From: Algiphilus sp965216485
GTDB taxonomy: Bacteria > Pseudomonadota > Gammaproteobacteria > Nevskiales > Nevskiaceae
Length of the DNA: 64,000 bases
Assembly (NCBI RefSeq): GCF_965216485.1
Contig: NZ_OZ244162.1
Coordinates: 2,294,001-2,358,000, forward strand
Direction: 5' to 3'
How positions within the stretch are numbered: the stretch's first letter is position 1; each line of letters starts with the position of its first letter. Shown in pieces: positions 8,723-16,927 of this stretch. A program made the position numbers and the translations under genes. The notes under the pieces are model-generated. The model saw nothing but the letters and a program-made list of their open reading frames with translations. It did not search any database and had not been told where the DNA came from.

Positions 8723-10009
8723 TTATTCCGGCGGCAGACTCACGGCGCAAGCGGTATGGACATTCAGTTCGGCCGCTGCGGAAAGCAGGCCCGCAGAGAA
8801 GTCCAAACGCAGGCCATTGGCCTCCGCACTCGCGGCCCCCAGCGCGGGCGTCGACAGCAGACGTACTTCCTCCGCACCAACCGCGCCGAGCAGCGACAGC
8901 TTGAGCGGCGCGCCGGCGTCGTCGCCGAAGCGCTCGCGTTCCAGACAGTTCTCGCCGTTGACGTCGCAGCTCACGGTAGCGACTTCCACCCCGGAGAGCA
9001 GTTCCAGGCTGAGCAGGCCGCTGTTGCGGCTGATCAGGAAGGCGGCAGGTTCGCCTACTGTCAGACCAGCCCCCTGCGGGTTGGAGACGATAACCGACTG
9101 CACCGACTGCGTCAGAAGACCCAATGGAATGCTGAGCCGCGCGAAGCTGCTGTCGTCGCCGTCTATGATGGCGCCCGGTTGCTCGACGTTGCATCCGATG
9201 CACAGATCCGAAGCCTCGGTCGTGACCTGCGCGCCAGGCGCGAGCAACTCCAGCCGGCAGACGTCGCTGCGCGGCAACACATTGAGCGTCGCCACAGCTT
9301 CGGAAGGAGACACCCCATCGGGACTCGCCAGCGCGCCCGTGATGGCGGTCTCGCCAGGCAGCAGCGCATCAAAGCGCTCGGGCCGTGTATCGTCGGCGTT
9401 GTCCGCCACGGTCGGCACACTGCTAGACCAATTGACGGCACGCGCATCCGTATCGAGTTCGCGCACATCGCCGTTGGAGAAGCGGCCGAAGATCTCGAAC
9501 GGCACCACGCTGCCTTGCAGCGCCTGGTACCGATCATCGCTGCGACGGGCCACACCTTCCGGCTTGACGAATTCCACGGCTTCCAGCACCGCATCGGTGA
9601 CGGTCACCGTCACGCTGTCGCTCTTGTCCTGGAAGCGGGCGCGAATGGACGCCTCACCTGAGGCGACCCCCGTAACAACACCCGCGTCGACCGTGGCAAC
9701 GGCTTCGGCGAGGCTGCTCCAGGTTGCTCGCTCCGTCACATCCTCGCTGCTGCGCAGCTCGCCCTCTTCCGCGCCCTGCGTGCCGGGTGGCACCGTGCGT
9801 ACGAAATCGGCAATGGCGCGGAGTTGAATCTGGGTACCGGCGGGTGTGCTCAACGGGCCGGTAGCCTCAATGCGCAGCGCTTCTAGCCGACTGGTCGGGA
9901 CAATATCGGGGCTGCGCACGGAACCGTCGCCACAGGCCGTGACCAATACCGCCACACCGAGCGCAACCGCCGCGCTCCAGTCATGCACCCGCCATCCTTG
10001 CTTCCGCAT
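8723..10009 (-). CDS. Secreted lipoprotein with bacterial Ig-like (BIG2-type) domains
   Basis: The 428-residue product begins with a basic/hydrophobic signal ending in lipobox VTAC (Cys26), so it is probably anchored in a membrane. Residues about 40-130 and 130-235 look like two BIG2-type Ig-like domains (AGTQIQLRAIADF, ATWSSLAEAVATVDAGVVTGVASGEA type pattern and a second WSSSVPTVADN repeat). The C-terminal about 190 residues contain four to five cysteines and an IDGDDSSFARL motif seen in other surface adhesion-like modules. Function is not known. It lies alone between mtnA and pyrG on the same strand. Confidence 0.75.
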   Translation of the reverse strand: MRKQGWRVHDWSAAVALGVAVLVTACGDGSVRSPDIVPTSRLEALRIEATGPLSTPAGTQIQLRAIADFVRTVPPGTQGAEEGELRSSEDVTERATWSSLAEAVATVDAGVVTGVASGEASIRARFQDKSDSVTVTVTDAVLEAVEFVKPEGVARRSDDRYQALQGSVVPFEIFGRFSNGDVRELDTDARAVNWSSSVPTVADNADDTRPERFDALLPGETAITGALASPDGVSPSEAVATLNVLPRSDVCRLELLAPGAQVTTEASDLCIGCNVEQPGAIIDGDDSSFARLSIPLGLLTQSVQSVIVSNPQGAGLTVGEPAAFLISRNSGLLSLELLSGVEVATVSCDVNGENCLERERFGDDAGAPLKLSLLGAVGAEEVRLLSTPALGAASAEANGLRLDFSAGLLSAAAELNVHTACAVSLPPE

Positions 10010-10113
10010 GCCCTACTCCCCGTGCTCGTCGCAACTCGGCGCGTCATGCGCCCATTACATTGTTGAAAGCGGAGTATAGAACCCGCCGCGGCCCGCGGGA
10101 AGCGGCTTGTTGA

Positions 10114-11160
10114 CTAGCCTGGGAGAGCTTCGTCGAGCAACCGCGACGCGCGATCGCCCTGTTTCGGCCGGGCGACACCGCGCTCGCAGACGATGGCATC
10201 GATCCGCGCCGCGGGCGTGACATCAAAAACCGGATTCCAGGCCGCGCAGCCCTCCGGCGCGACGCGATGCCCGGCCAGGGTGCAGAGCTCATCGCCGCTG
10301 CGCGATTCGATCGGGATGCGGCTGCCGTCGGGGCACTGCGCATCGATGGTGCCGCTGGGCGCCACCACCATGAAGCCGACCCCGTAAGCATGCGCGCATT
10401 CGGCCAAGGTGCGGGTGCCGATCTTGTTGGCGGTATCGCCATTGGCAGCAATGCGGTCCGCGCCCACGATGACCCAATCCACCTGACCTTCGGCCATCAG
10501 CTGCGCGCAGGCAGCATCGGCGATCATCGTCGCCGGAATCCCTTCGGACGCCAGTTCCCAGGCAGTGAGACGGGCGCCCTGCAACCAGGGCCGGGTTTCG
10601 GTGTGGTACACGGCCTGCAGGCGTCCCGCGCGCCAGGCGCTACGGATCACACCCAGCGCCGTGCCGTGGCCGCCAGTGGCCAATGCCCCGGTATTACAGT
10701 GGGTCAGCACCCGCGCACCCTCGCCGATCAGCCCGACCCCTTCCGTGGCCATGCGCAGGTTCTGCGCCAGATCCTCGGCGTGGATTGCCCGCGCCTCCTC
10801 GAGCAGACGCTCCGGCGAAGCCTGCGCGCCCAGACCCTGCATGCGCGTCAGCGCCCAATGCAGATTCACCGCCGTCGGACGCGATGCCGCCAGGCGCGCA
10901 GCCGCCGCCGCGCGATCCTCGCCCTGTAGCGCCGCCAGGGCCAAGCCGTAGGCAGCCGTGATGCCAATGGCGGGGGCGCCGCGCACCACCATGTCATGGA
11001 TGGCCTGGGCGGCTGCCGGTGCATCCGGAATGTGTAGCCAGCGCTCCTCGAGCGGGAGCCGACGCTGATCCAGCAACTGCAGCGCCCCATCGACAAATCG
11101 AATGGCTTCAACACCGACGGTGCTGGCGGCAGGGTTGGGCATGGGGTGATCGGCAGACAT
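10114..11160 (-). CDS. mtnA: S-methyl-5-thioribose-1-phosphate isomerase
   Basis: MtnA isomerises methylthioribose 1-phosphate to methylthioribulose 1-phosphate in methionine salvage. Family motifs are RGAPAIGITAAYGLA, the catalytic-Cys segment HCNTGALATGGHGTALG and the catalytic-Asp segment VGADRIAANGDTANKIGT. The ATG at 11160 is used (348 residues); an upstream ATG at 11190 is also possible and neither has a strong ribosome-binding site. It is divergent from an MTA/SAH deaminase gene, a pairing also known in Pseudomonas aeruginosa (PA3169-PA3170), which fits a route MTA to methylthioinosine to MTR-1-P. Confidence 0.95.
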   Translation of the reverse strand: MSADHPMPNPAASTVGVEAIRFVDGALQLLDQRRLPLEERWLHIPDAPAAAQAIHDMVVRGAPAIGITAAYGLALAALQGEDRAAAAARLAASRPTAVNLHWALTRMQGLGAQASPERLLEEARAIHAEDLAQNLRMATEGVGLIGEGARVLTHCNTGALATGGHGTALGVIRSAWRAGRLQAVYHTETRPWLQGARLTAWELASEGIPATMIADAACAQLMAEGQVDWVIVGADRIAANGDTANKIGTRTLAECAHAYGVGFMVVAPSGTIDAQCPDGSRIPIESRSGDELCTLAGHRVAPEGCAAWNPVFDVTPAARIDAIVCERGVARPKQGDRASRLLDEALPG

Positions 11161-11249
11161 ACGTCCAAGGTCGAGTGAGGGCGCGCGCACATGTCACGCC
11201 ACAAACCGGCATTCTACGCGCGGATTCAAGGGATTCGCTGGAACGCCCC

Positions 11250-12593
11250 ATGCAACGCATCGATCTTCTCGTGCAACCCCGCTGGCTCATCCCGGTACAG
11301 CCCGAGGGGATGGTGCTCGAGGCCCACAGCCTGGCCGTGCGCGACGGGCGCATCGAAGCCATCCTCCCCAACGAGGAGGCTGCGCGCCTGTACAGCGCCG
11401 AGCAGACCATCACCCTGCCCGACCACGCCCTCCTGCCGGGGCTCATCAATGCGCATACCCACGCCGCGATGACGCTGATGCGCGGTCTGGCCGACGATCT
11501 GCCCCTGATGCAGTGGCTCAACCAGCACATCTGGCCGGCGGAGTCTGACGCGGTCAGCGATGACTATGTGAGCGACGGCATGCGGCTGGCCTGCGCCGAA
11601 TTCATCCGCGGTGGCCAGACCTGCTTTGCCGACATGTATTTCTTTCCGGAGACCGGCGCAGCCGTGGTCGAGGAAGCCGGGCTGCGCGCCGCAATCGGTC
11701 TGATCCTGATCGATTTCCCCACCCCTTACGCCCAGGACGCGGACGACTACCTGCACAAGGCATTGGCGGTGCACGATCAGCTGCGCGGTCATCAGCGGCT
11801 GAAGCCGATGTTCGCACCCCACGGTCCCTACACCGTTTCCGACGCACCGCTGCGCAAGATGCGCGCCTATGCCAAGGAACTGGGCCTGGGCGTGCACATG
11901 CACGTGCATGAGACTGCCGATGAAATCCAGGGCGGACTGGCGACCACCGGGGAGCGTCCGCTGGCCCGCCTGGACGGCCTGGACCTGCTCGACAGCGACT
12001 TCATGGCGGTGCATATGACGCAGCTCACCGCCGAGGAGATCGACAAGGTGGCGCGCAACGGCGTGCACGTCGTGCACTGCCCACAATCCAACCTCAAGCT
12101 CGCCAGTGGCTTCTGTCCTGTTGCCCAGCTGATGGAGGCGGGCGTCAACGTTGCTCTTGGCACCGATGGCGCAGCCAGCAACAACGATCTCGACCTGCTC
12201 GATGAAATGCGCACCGCGGCAATGCTGGCCAAGGCGGTGGCAGGACGCCCCTCCGCGGTGGCGGCGGCGCGCGCCCTCAGCATGGCGACCATCAACGGCG
12301 CCCGCGCGCTAGGCATGGATGCGGAAATCGGCTCGCTGGAAGTGGGCAAGGCGGCGGATTTCATTGCCATCGACCTCTCCGATGTCAGCACGCAGCCGGT
12401 CTACGATCCGATCGCGCAGATCGTCTACTGCGCGTCGCGTCACCAGATCACCGATAATTTCGTTGCGGGCCAGCCGCTGATGCGCCAGCGCCAGCTGCTC
12501 AGCGTCGATGCCGAATCGGCCATCGCACGTGCCAACGCCTGGCAGCACCGCCTGCGCCCTTACGCCACCGAACGACACCCGAGAGCCTCATGA
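11250..12593 (+). CDS. 5'-methylthioadenosine/S-adenosylhomocysteine deaminase (TRZ/ATZ amidohydrolase)
   Basis: The 447-residue product is a metal-dependent hydrolase of the amidohydrolase superfamily. It has the first metal motif NAHTH (His69, His71), the HMHVHET motif in the middle and the late LGTDGAASNNDLDL motif that carries the catalytic Asp. The closest context match is P. aeruginosa PA3170, an experimentally described methylthioadenosine deaminase next to mtnA. Likely reaction: MTA or SAH to the inosine form plus ammonia. The gene starts at 11250; upstream in-frame residues run into the mtnA region. It overlaps ubiG by 4 bases. Confidence 0.88.
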   Translation: MQRIDLLVQPRWLIPVQPEGMVLEAHSLAVRDGRIEAILPNEEAARLYSAEQTITLPDHALLPGLINAHTHAAMTLMRGLADDLPLMQWLNQHIWPAESDAVSDDYVSDGMRLACAEFIRGGQTCFADMYFFPETGAAVVEEAGLRAAIGLILIDFPTPYAQDADDYLHKALAVHDQLRGHQRLKPMFAPHGPYTVSDAPLRKMRAYAKELGLGVHMHVHETADEIQGGLATTGERPLARLDGLDLLDSDFMAVHMTQLTAEEIDKVARNGVHVVHCPQSNLKLASGFCPVAQLMEAGVNVALGTDGAASNNDLDLLDEMRTAAMLAKAVAGRPSAVAAARALSMATINGARALGMDAEIGSLEVGKAADFIAIDLSDVSTQPVYDPIAQIVYCASRHQITDNFVAGQPLMRQRQLLSVDAESAIARANAWQHRLRPYATERHPRAS

Positions 12594-13291
12594 GCAACGC
12601 TGACGCCTCCGAACTGGGCCGCTTCGACGCCATTGCCGCCGAATGGTGGGACCCGCGTGGCCCGATGGCCGCACTGCACCAGATCAATCCGCTTCGGCTG
12701 CGCTATATCGCGCAGCGCGCCGGCGGCCTCGACGGGCTGCGCGTCCTGGACATCGGCTGCGGTGCCGGCATCCTGAGCGAAGCGCTGCAAGAATCCGGCG
12801 CCGACGTTACTGGTATCGACCTGGCCGAGGAAGCCATCGCGGCCGCGCGCAGCCATGCAACGGCCCAGGATCGCGACATCGAATACCAGACCATTAGTGC
12901 CGAAGCCCTGGCCGAAGAACGCCCGGGCCACTACGACCTCGTGTGCTGCCTGGAGATGCTCGAGCACGTCCCGGACCCGGAATCCATCGTGCGCGCCTGC
13001 GCCCAGCTCGTGCGGCCCGGCGGCGATCTGGTGTTCAGCACCATCAATCGCACGCCCAAGGCCTTTGCCTTGGCCATCGTCGCCGCCGAGCAGGTCCTCG
13101 GATTGATCCCGAAGGGCACACACGACTACGCCAAGCTAATCCGCCCCTCCGAACTCAGCGCGTGGATCCGGCAAGCAGGGCTCCAGCTCTGCGAAACGCG
13201 CGGCATGCACTACAACCCGCTGTTGAAGACCGCGCGCATGACCGATGATGTCTCGATCAACTACTTCATCCACGCCCGCGCGCCGCAATGA
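12590..13291 (+). CDS. ubiG: Ubiquinone biosynthesis O-methyltransferase
   Basis: UbiG (233 residues) performs both O-methylations in ubiquinone synthesis. The family-specific N-terminus RFDAIAAEWWDPRGPMAALHQINPLR is present in divided form, followed by SAM motif I LDIGCGAGILSE at about residues 51-62 and the terminal YNPL...D.SINYF segment. Length is normal. It overlaps the genes on both sides by 4 bases, so deaminase-ubiG-mupP look like one transcript. Confidence 0.96.
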   Translation: MSNADASELGRFDAIAAEWWDPRGPMAALHQINPLRLRYIAQRAGGLDGLRVLDIGCGAGILSEALQESGADVTGIDLAEEAIAAARSHATAQDRDIEYQTISAEALAEERPGHYDLVCCLEMLEHVPDPESIVRACAQLVRPGGDLVFSTINRTPKAFALAIVAAEQVLGLIPKGTHDYAKLIRPSELSAWIRQAGLQLCETRGMHYNPLLKTARMTDDVSINYFIHARAPQ

Positions 13292-13953
13292 GCCCGCACT
13301 GCCTGCTCTTCGACCTGGACGGCACGCTGGCCGATACCGCCCCGGAACTGGCCGGCGCGATCAATGCCATGCGCATCGAGGATGGCCTGGAGGCACTACC
13401 TTTCAGCCAGCTGCGGCCGGTCTGCTCCCAGGGTGCGCGCGGCCTAGTGCTGCGCTCCTACGGCGTGGATGCCGACGATCACCGCTTTGCGGGCCTGCGT
13501 GCGCGCTTCCTGCAGCACTACGGCAACGGTTTCGTCGCGCGTTCGCAGCCCTTTGAAGGCGTCAGCGAATTGCTCGGCACGCTGGAGCAATCGGGTCTGC
13601 GCTGGGGCATCGTCACCAACAAGCCTCGCGCCTATGCCGAACCTCTGGTGGAAGCACTGGGCTGGGCCCAGCGCAGCGCGGTACTGATCGCCGGTGACGA
13701 CGCCGCACAACCCAAGCCTGCCCCCGATCCGCTGCTGCTGGCCTGCGAGCGCATCGCGCTGGCGCCCGCAGACTGTCTCTATGTGGGCGATGACCCACGC
13801 GACATCACTGCCGCCCGCGCCGCGCGCATGCCCAATGTCGCGGTCTCCTGGGGCTATATCGAAGAAGCGCCCCCCATCACCGGCTGGGGCGCGGATCGCG
13901 TCTGCCACGCGCCCGCGGAGTTGCTCATCGACCCCATGCGCTCGGCAAGCTGA
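13288..13953 (+). CDS. mupP: HAD phosphatase, probably N-acetylmuramic acid 6-phosphate phosphatase MupP (often annotated Gph)
   Basis: The 221-residue HAD protein has motif I DLDGTLADTAPEL (Asp10/Asp12), motif II/III surroundings VTNKP and KPAPDPLLLAC, and motif IV VGDDPRDI. It would commonly be called phosphoglycolate phosphatase. However the gene order ubiG-HAD-SDR(yciK) is that of the Pseudomonas MupP locus, and segments such as TNKP..YAEP, the RSA.LI stretch and the final WGAD motif resemble MupP, which removes phosphate from MurNAc 6-phosphate in the AmgK/MurU peptidoglycan recycling route. The assignment rests on context and recalled similarity, not on a search. Confidence 0.72.
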   Translation: MSPHCLLFDLDGTLADTAPELAGAINAMRIEDGLEALPFSQLRPVCSQGARGLVLRSYGVDADDHRFAGLRARFLQHYGNGFVARSQPFEGVSELLGTLEQSGLRWGIVTNKPRAYAEPLVEALGWAQRSAVLIAGDDAAQPKPAPDPLLLACERIALAPADCLYVGDDPRDITAARAARMPNVAVSWGYIEEAPPITGWGADRVCHAPAELLIDPMRSAS

Positions 13954-14700
13954 ATGGGGGCTGCGCGTGATGCCCTCGACGCCCTGCGCGCTCCCCTGGT
14001 GGGCGCGCGGCTGCTGCTGACCGAACGCAGCCTCTGGGCGCCCGCCGCGTTGCCGGTCGTACTCGGGCTGATCTGGTCCGTGCTCTCGCTGAGCATGGCC
14101 GCGGCCACCGGAACGGCCGGATCGCTGCTGGTCATCATCATGGCCTTCACGCTGGCGGCGGCGCTGCTCGCCGGCATCGTCATCGTGCAACTGCTGCTGG
14201 CGCTGTGCGCCCCGTTGTTCGACTGGCTGTCCGAGCGCACCGAGCGCGTGCTCGGCGCACAACTGGATGACACCGGCGATGCGTGGACGACGCGCACTCT
14301 GCGCTCCATCGCCATTGGCTTTCGGCTCTTTGCCCTCAAGCTGCTTCTGCTGCTGGTAGTGCTGGTGGTCAGCTTCATGCCGCCGATCGGCACTGTGCTG
14401 AGCTGGGTGCTGATCGGCTTCACGCTGTCCGTGGATTTTCTCGATTACCCCATGACCCGACGTGGCTGGAGCAGTGCCCACAAGCGCGCCTGGCTGGGCC
14501 GGCACTGGGCCGCCGTGCTGAGTTTCTCGCTACTGGTCTATCTGCTGCTGATCCTGCCCGGCGCCGGCGGCCTGCTGCTTGCGCCCGCCATCATTGGCGG
14601 CACCTGGCTGGTCTGTACCCGCGACCGTACCCACTTTGCGACTGATGACACCTCCCACAAAGCCCATGACGCCCGCATCCTTGATGCCCCTTCCCGCTGA
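13954..14700 (+). CDS. EI24/CysZ-like integral membrane protein
   Basis: The 248-residue protein has about four to six hydrophobic helices (about 28-55, 60-85, 125-165, 190-225) and the EI24/CysZ-domain pattern, including FSVDFLDYPMTR-like and HWAAVLSFS segments. EI24 proteins in bacteria include sulfate transporter CysZ, but specific residues for sulfate transport cannot be judged here. The start codon follows directly after the mupP stop (TGA-ATG), and the gene overlaps the downstream SDR gene, so it is inserted into the usual mupP-yciK pair. Confidence 0.7.
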   Translation: MGAARDALDALRAPLVGARLLLTERSLWAPAALPVVLGLIWSVLSLSMAAATGTAGSLLVIIMAFTLAAALLAGIVIVQLLLALCAPLFDWLSERTERVLGAQLDDTGDAWTTRTLRSIAIGFRLFALKLLLLLVVLVVSFMPPIGTVLSWVLIGFTLSVDFLDYPMTRRGWSSAHKRAWLGRHWAAVLSFSLLVYLLLILPGAGGLLLAPAIIGGTWLVCTRDRTHFATDDTSHKAHDARILDAPSR

Positions 14701-15442
14701 GGCGCTGCGCGACCGCGTCGTTCTCGTCACCGGCGCCGGCGCGGGCCTCGGCCGCGCCACCGCGCTGCGTTGTGCCCGTGCCGGCGCCACGGTGGTGCTG
14801 CTCGGCCGTACTATCAGCAAGCTGGAAGCCTGTTTCGACGCCATCACCGCGCTGCCGGGGGCGCCGGAGCCCGCGATCTATCCGATGGACCTTTCCGGCG
14901 CCAGCGACCGCGATATGCACGACTGCATCACGCGCGTGGTCGAGGAACTGGGCCGCCTGGACAGCCTGGTGCATGCCGCCGCGCATTGGCAGGACTTCCG
15001 CGCCATGAGCGATGTACCGTCCTCGGACTGGGCCAACACGCTGGCGGCGAATGTCACCGCACCCTGGGCGCTGACCCGCGCCGCCCTTCCCCACCTGCAG
15101 GCCGCGGAGGATGGCTGCGCCGTCTTCGTGGACTGTGACTGTGCGCATACGCCGGCCGCCTTTCATGGCGCCTTCGGCGTGAGCAAGGCGGCGTTGCGCG
15201 CCATGGTGGCGGGCTGGGCGCTGGAGAACCCCGGCATCCGCCTGCACACTTTCGATCCCGGGCCGATGCGCACCACCATGCGCCTGCTCGGCTATCCCGG
15301 CCATCCGGCGGAATCCTATCCGTTGCCGGAGGTACTGGCAGAAGTGCTCAGCGCCCTGCTGGCCCCCGACGCGGCCCACCGCGCGCAGGTCGCTTCGCAG
15401 GTGCACTGGGCGTCAGATCCACCGCCCGCATCAGCGCCTTGA
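14645..15442 (+). CDS. yciK: YciK-like short-chain dehydrogenase with altered catalytic residues
   Basis: The Rossmann-fold SDR has the nucleotide motif TGAGAGLG and the YciK-like C-terminal RTTMR..GYPG segment, in the ubiG-mupP-yciK context. Two catalytic positions are changed: the YxxxK tyrosine is Phe (codon TTC at 15173-15175, in AFGVSK), and the expected Ser triplet about 12-14 residues upstream reads Asp-Cys-Asp. A classical SDR redox reaction is therefore doubtful; a binding or regulatory role is possible. Start candidates are ATGs at 14645, 14666 and 14684, all inside or close to the preceding gene. The 3' end overlaps rluB (opposite strand) by about 95 bases. Confidence 0.8.
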   Translation: MTPPTKPMTPASLMPLPAEALRDRVVLVTGAGAGLGRATALRCARAGATVVLLGRTISKLEACFDAITALPGAPEPAIYPMDLSGASDRDMHDCITRVVEELGRLDSLVHAAAHWQDFRAMSDVPSSDWANTLAANVTAPWALTRAALPHLQAAEDGCAVFVDCDCAHTPAAFHGAFGVSKAALRAMVAGWALENPGIRLHTFDPGPMRTTMRLLGYPGHPAESYPLPEVLAEVLSALLAPDAAHRAQVASQVHWASDPPPASAP

Positions 15443-16163
15443 TCTCGTCAGCGGTGGCTTCGCGGTAGCTCGACGAGCGAATGCCGCGACCCAATGCAAT
15501 CGGTCCATAGCCCACCCGGATCAGGCGCGCGACTTCGCAGTCCTGCGAAGCCCAGAGCCGCCGCACGAGGCGATTGCGCCCTTCATGCACGGTGACCTCG
15601 AACCACTGATTGCTGCTGCCGGTCTCGCCCGGCGGTGCGGCCACCGCGTGCAGACTATCGAAACGCGCAGGGCCATCGTCCAGCTCAACGCCGGCGCGCA
15701 GCCGTTCGCACATGGCTTCGTCGACCGGGCCGTGCACGCGCACGGCGTAATGCCGCGCCAGCTCGTATCGGGGATGCATGAGGCGGCTGGCCAGCTCGCC
15801 ATGGTTGGTCAGTAGCAGCAGGCCCGAGGTGTTGATATCGAGGCGACCCACCGCAATCCAGCGCCCGGAGTCCAGCTTGGGCAACTTGCGGAAGACCGTG
15901 CGACGCCCCTCCGGGTCGGAGGCGGTGACCAACTCGCCAGCACGCTTTTTGTAGAGCAGCACGCGGACGGGCTCTGCCTTTGCATTGCGCGGCTTGCGGA
16001 TCGCCCGCCCATCCACGCGCACCTGGTCATCGGGGCCCACCTGCGTGCCGGGCCGGGCGACTTCGCCATTGACCGTGACGCGGCCTTCGACAATCCACTG
16101 GTCGGCTTCGCGACGCGAGGCGATACCGGCCTCGGCCAATGCCTTCTGCAGTCGCTGCTTCAA
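15348..16163 (-). CDS. rluB: 23S rRNA pseudouridine synthase RluB
   Basis: The 271-residue protein has an N-terminal S4 RNA-binding domain (RLQKALAEAGIASRREAD) and the RsuA/RluB catalytic motif GRLDINTSGLLLLTNHGEL with the catalytic Asp. RluB converts U2605 of 23S rRNA. A basic Pro/Gly-rich tail ends the protein. It is the last gene of a scpA-scpB-rluB run, a widely conserved order; its start overlaps scpB's stop by 4 bases. Confidence 0.93.
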   Translation of the reverse strand: MKQRLQKALAEAGIASRREADQWIVEGRVTVNGEVARPGTQVGPDDQVRVDGRAIRKPRNAKAEPVRVLLYKKRAGELVTASDPEGRRTVFRKLPKLDSGRWIAVGRLDINTSGLLLLTNHGELASRLMHPRYELARHYAVRVHGPVDEAMCERLRAGVELDDGPARFDSLHAVAAPPGETGSSNQWFEVTVHEGRNRLVRRLWASQDCEVARLIRVGYGPIALGRGIRSSSYREATADEIKALMRAVDLTPSAPAKRPARGGPRRGPAGR

Positions 16164-16927
16164 TGCGGGCCTCCGGAATCGGGCATGGGGGGCGCCACCG
16201 GTCGCTCCTGCGCATCCGGTGCGGGCTCGGTCTGCGCATCGGAATCGGCTTCGTCGCCGTCATCCTCGGCATTGGCCTGCGCCTGATCCAAGCGAATGCC
16301 GCGCTTCTCCGCCAGCCGTGCGAGTGCCGCCTCCAACTGCTCCGGGTCTTTGACTTCGGGAAGGGGCGGCAGCTCGTCCAGGGTCTTGAGCCCCAGGTCG
16401 TCGAGCAGCTGTGGCGTGGTCACCAGCAGGCTGGGTCGCCCGGGCACCTCGCGCACCCCGGCCTCGCGAATCCAGCCGCGGTCGATCAGCGTGCGCAGAA
16501 TGTTGCTCGACACGGTCACGCCGCGGATGTCCTCGATATCCGAGCGCGTGACTGGCTGCCGATAGCAGATGATCGCCAGCGTCTCGAGCAGGGCACGCGA
16601 CAGCTTGGGCGGCTTCTCCTGCCACAGTCGGTGCACCCACGGCGCATAGGCATCACGCACCGTGATCCGCCAGCCGCTGGCCACCTCGTCGAGCGCGACC
16701 GCGCGCCCCTCATAGCGCGTGGCCAGCCGCTCCAGCGCTGCGCGCAGCGTCTTGCGGTCGCCGGCACCATCGTCGCTCAGCAGGCGCTGCAAAGCGTCCA
16801 GCGACAGCGGTTGCTCGGAGGCGAGCAGCAAGGCTTCGAGGATGTTGTCCAGATCGCTGTCGGGTGTCGCCATGGCCACGGCGTCCTCTTCGGGCGTCGG
16901 GACGGAATCCGGCGTGTCGTCGCTCAT
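16160..16927 (-). CDS. scpB: Segregation and condensation protein B
   Basis: The 255-residue ScpB has two winged-helix domains; the typical start ILEALLLASEQPLSLDALQRLL lies after an acidic 30-residue leader, and the second domain contains LETLAIICYRQPVTRSDIEDIRGV. ScpB dimers link ScpA to SMC in chromosome compaction. The C-terminus is long, acidic and Pro-rich, as in related Gammaproteobacteria. It overlaps scpA and rluB by 4 bases each. Confidence 0.95.
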   Translation of the reverse strand: MSDDTPDSVPTPEEDAVAMATPDSDLDNILEALLLASEQPLSLDALQRLLSDDGAGDRKTLRAALERLATRYEGRAVALDEVASGWRITVRDAYAPWVHRLWQEKPPKLSRALLETLAIICYRQPVTRSDIEDIRGVTVSSNILRTLIDRGWIREAGVREVPGRPSLLVTTPQLLDDLGLKTLDELPPLPEVKDPEQLEAALARLAEKRGIRLDQAQANAEDDGDEADSDAQTEPAPDAQERPVAPPMPDSGGPH

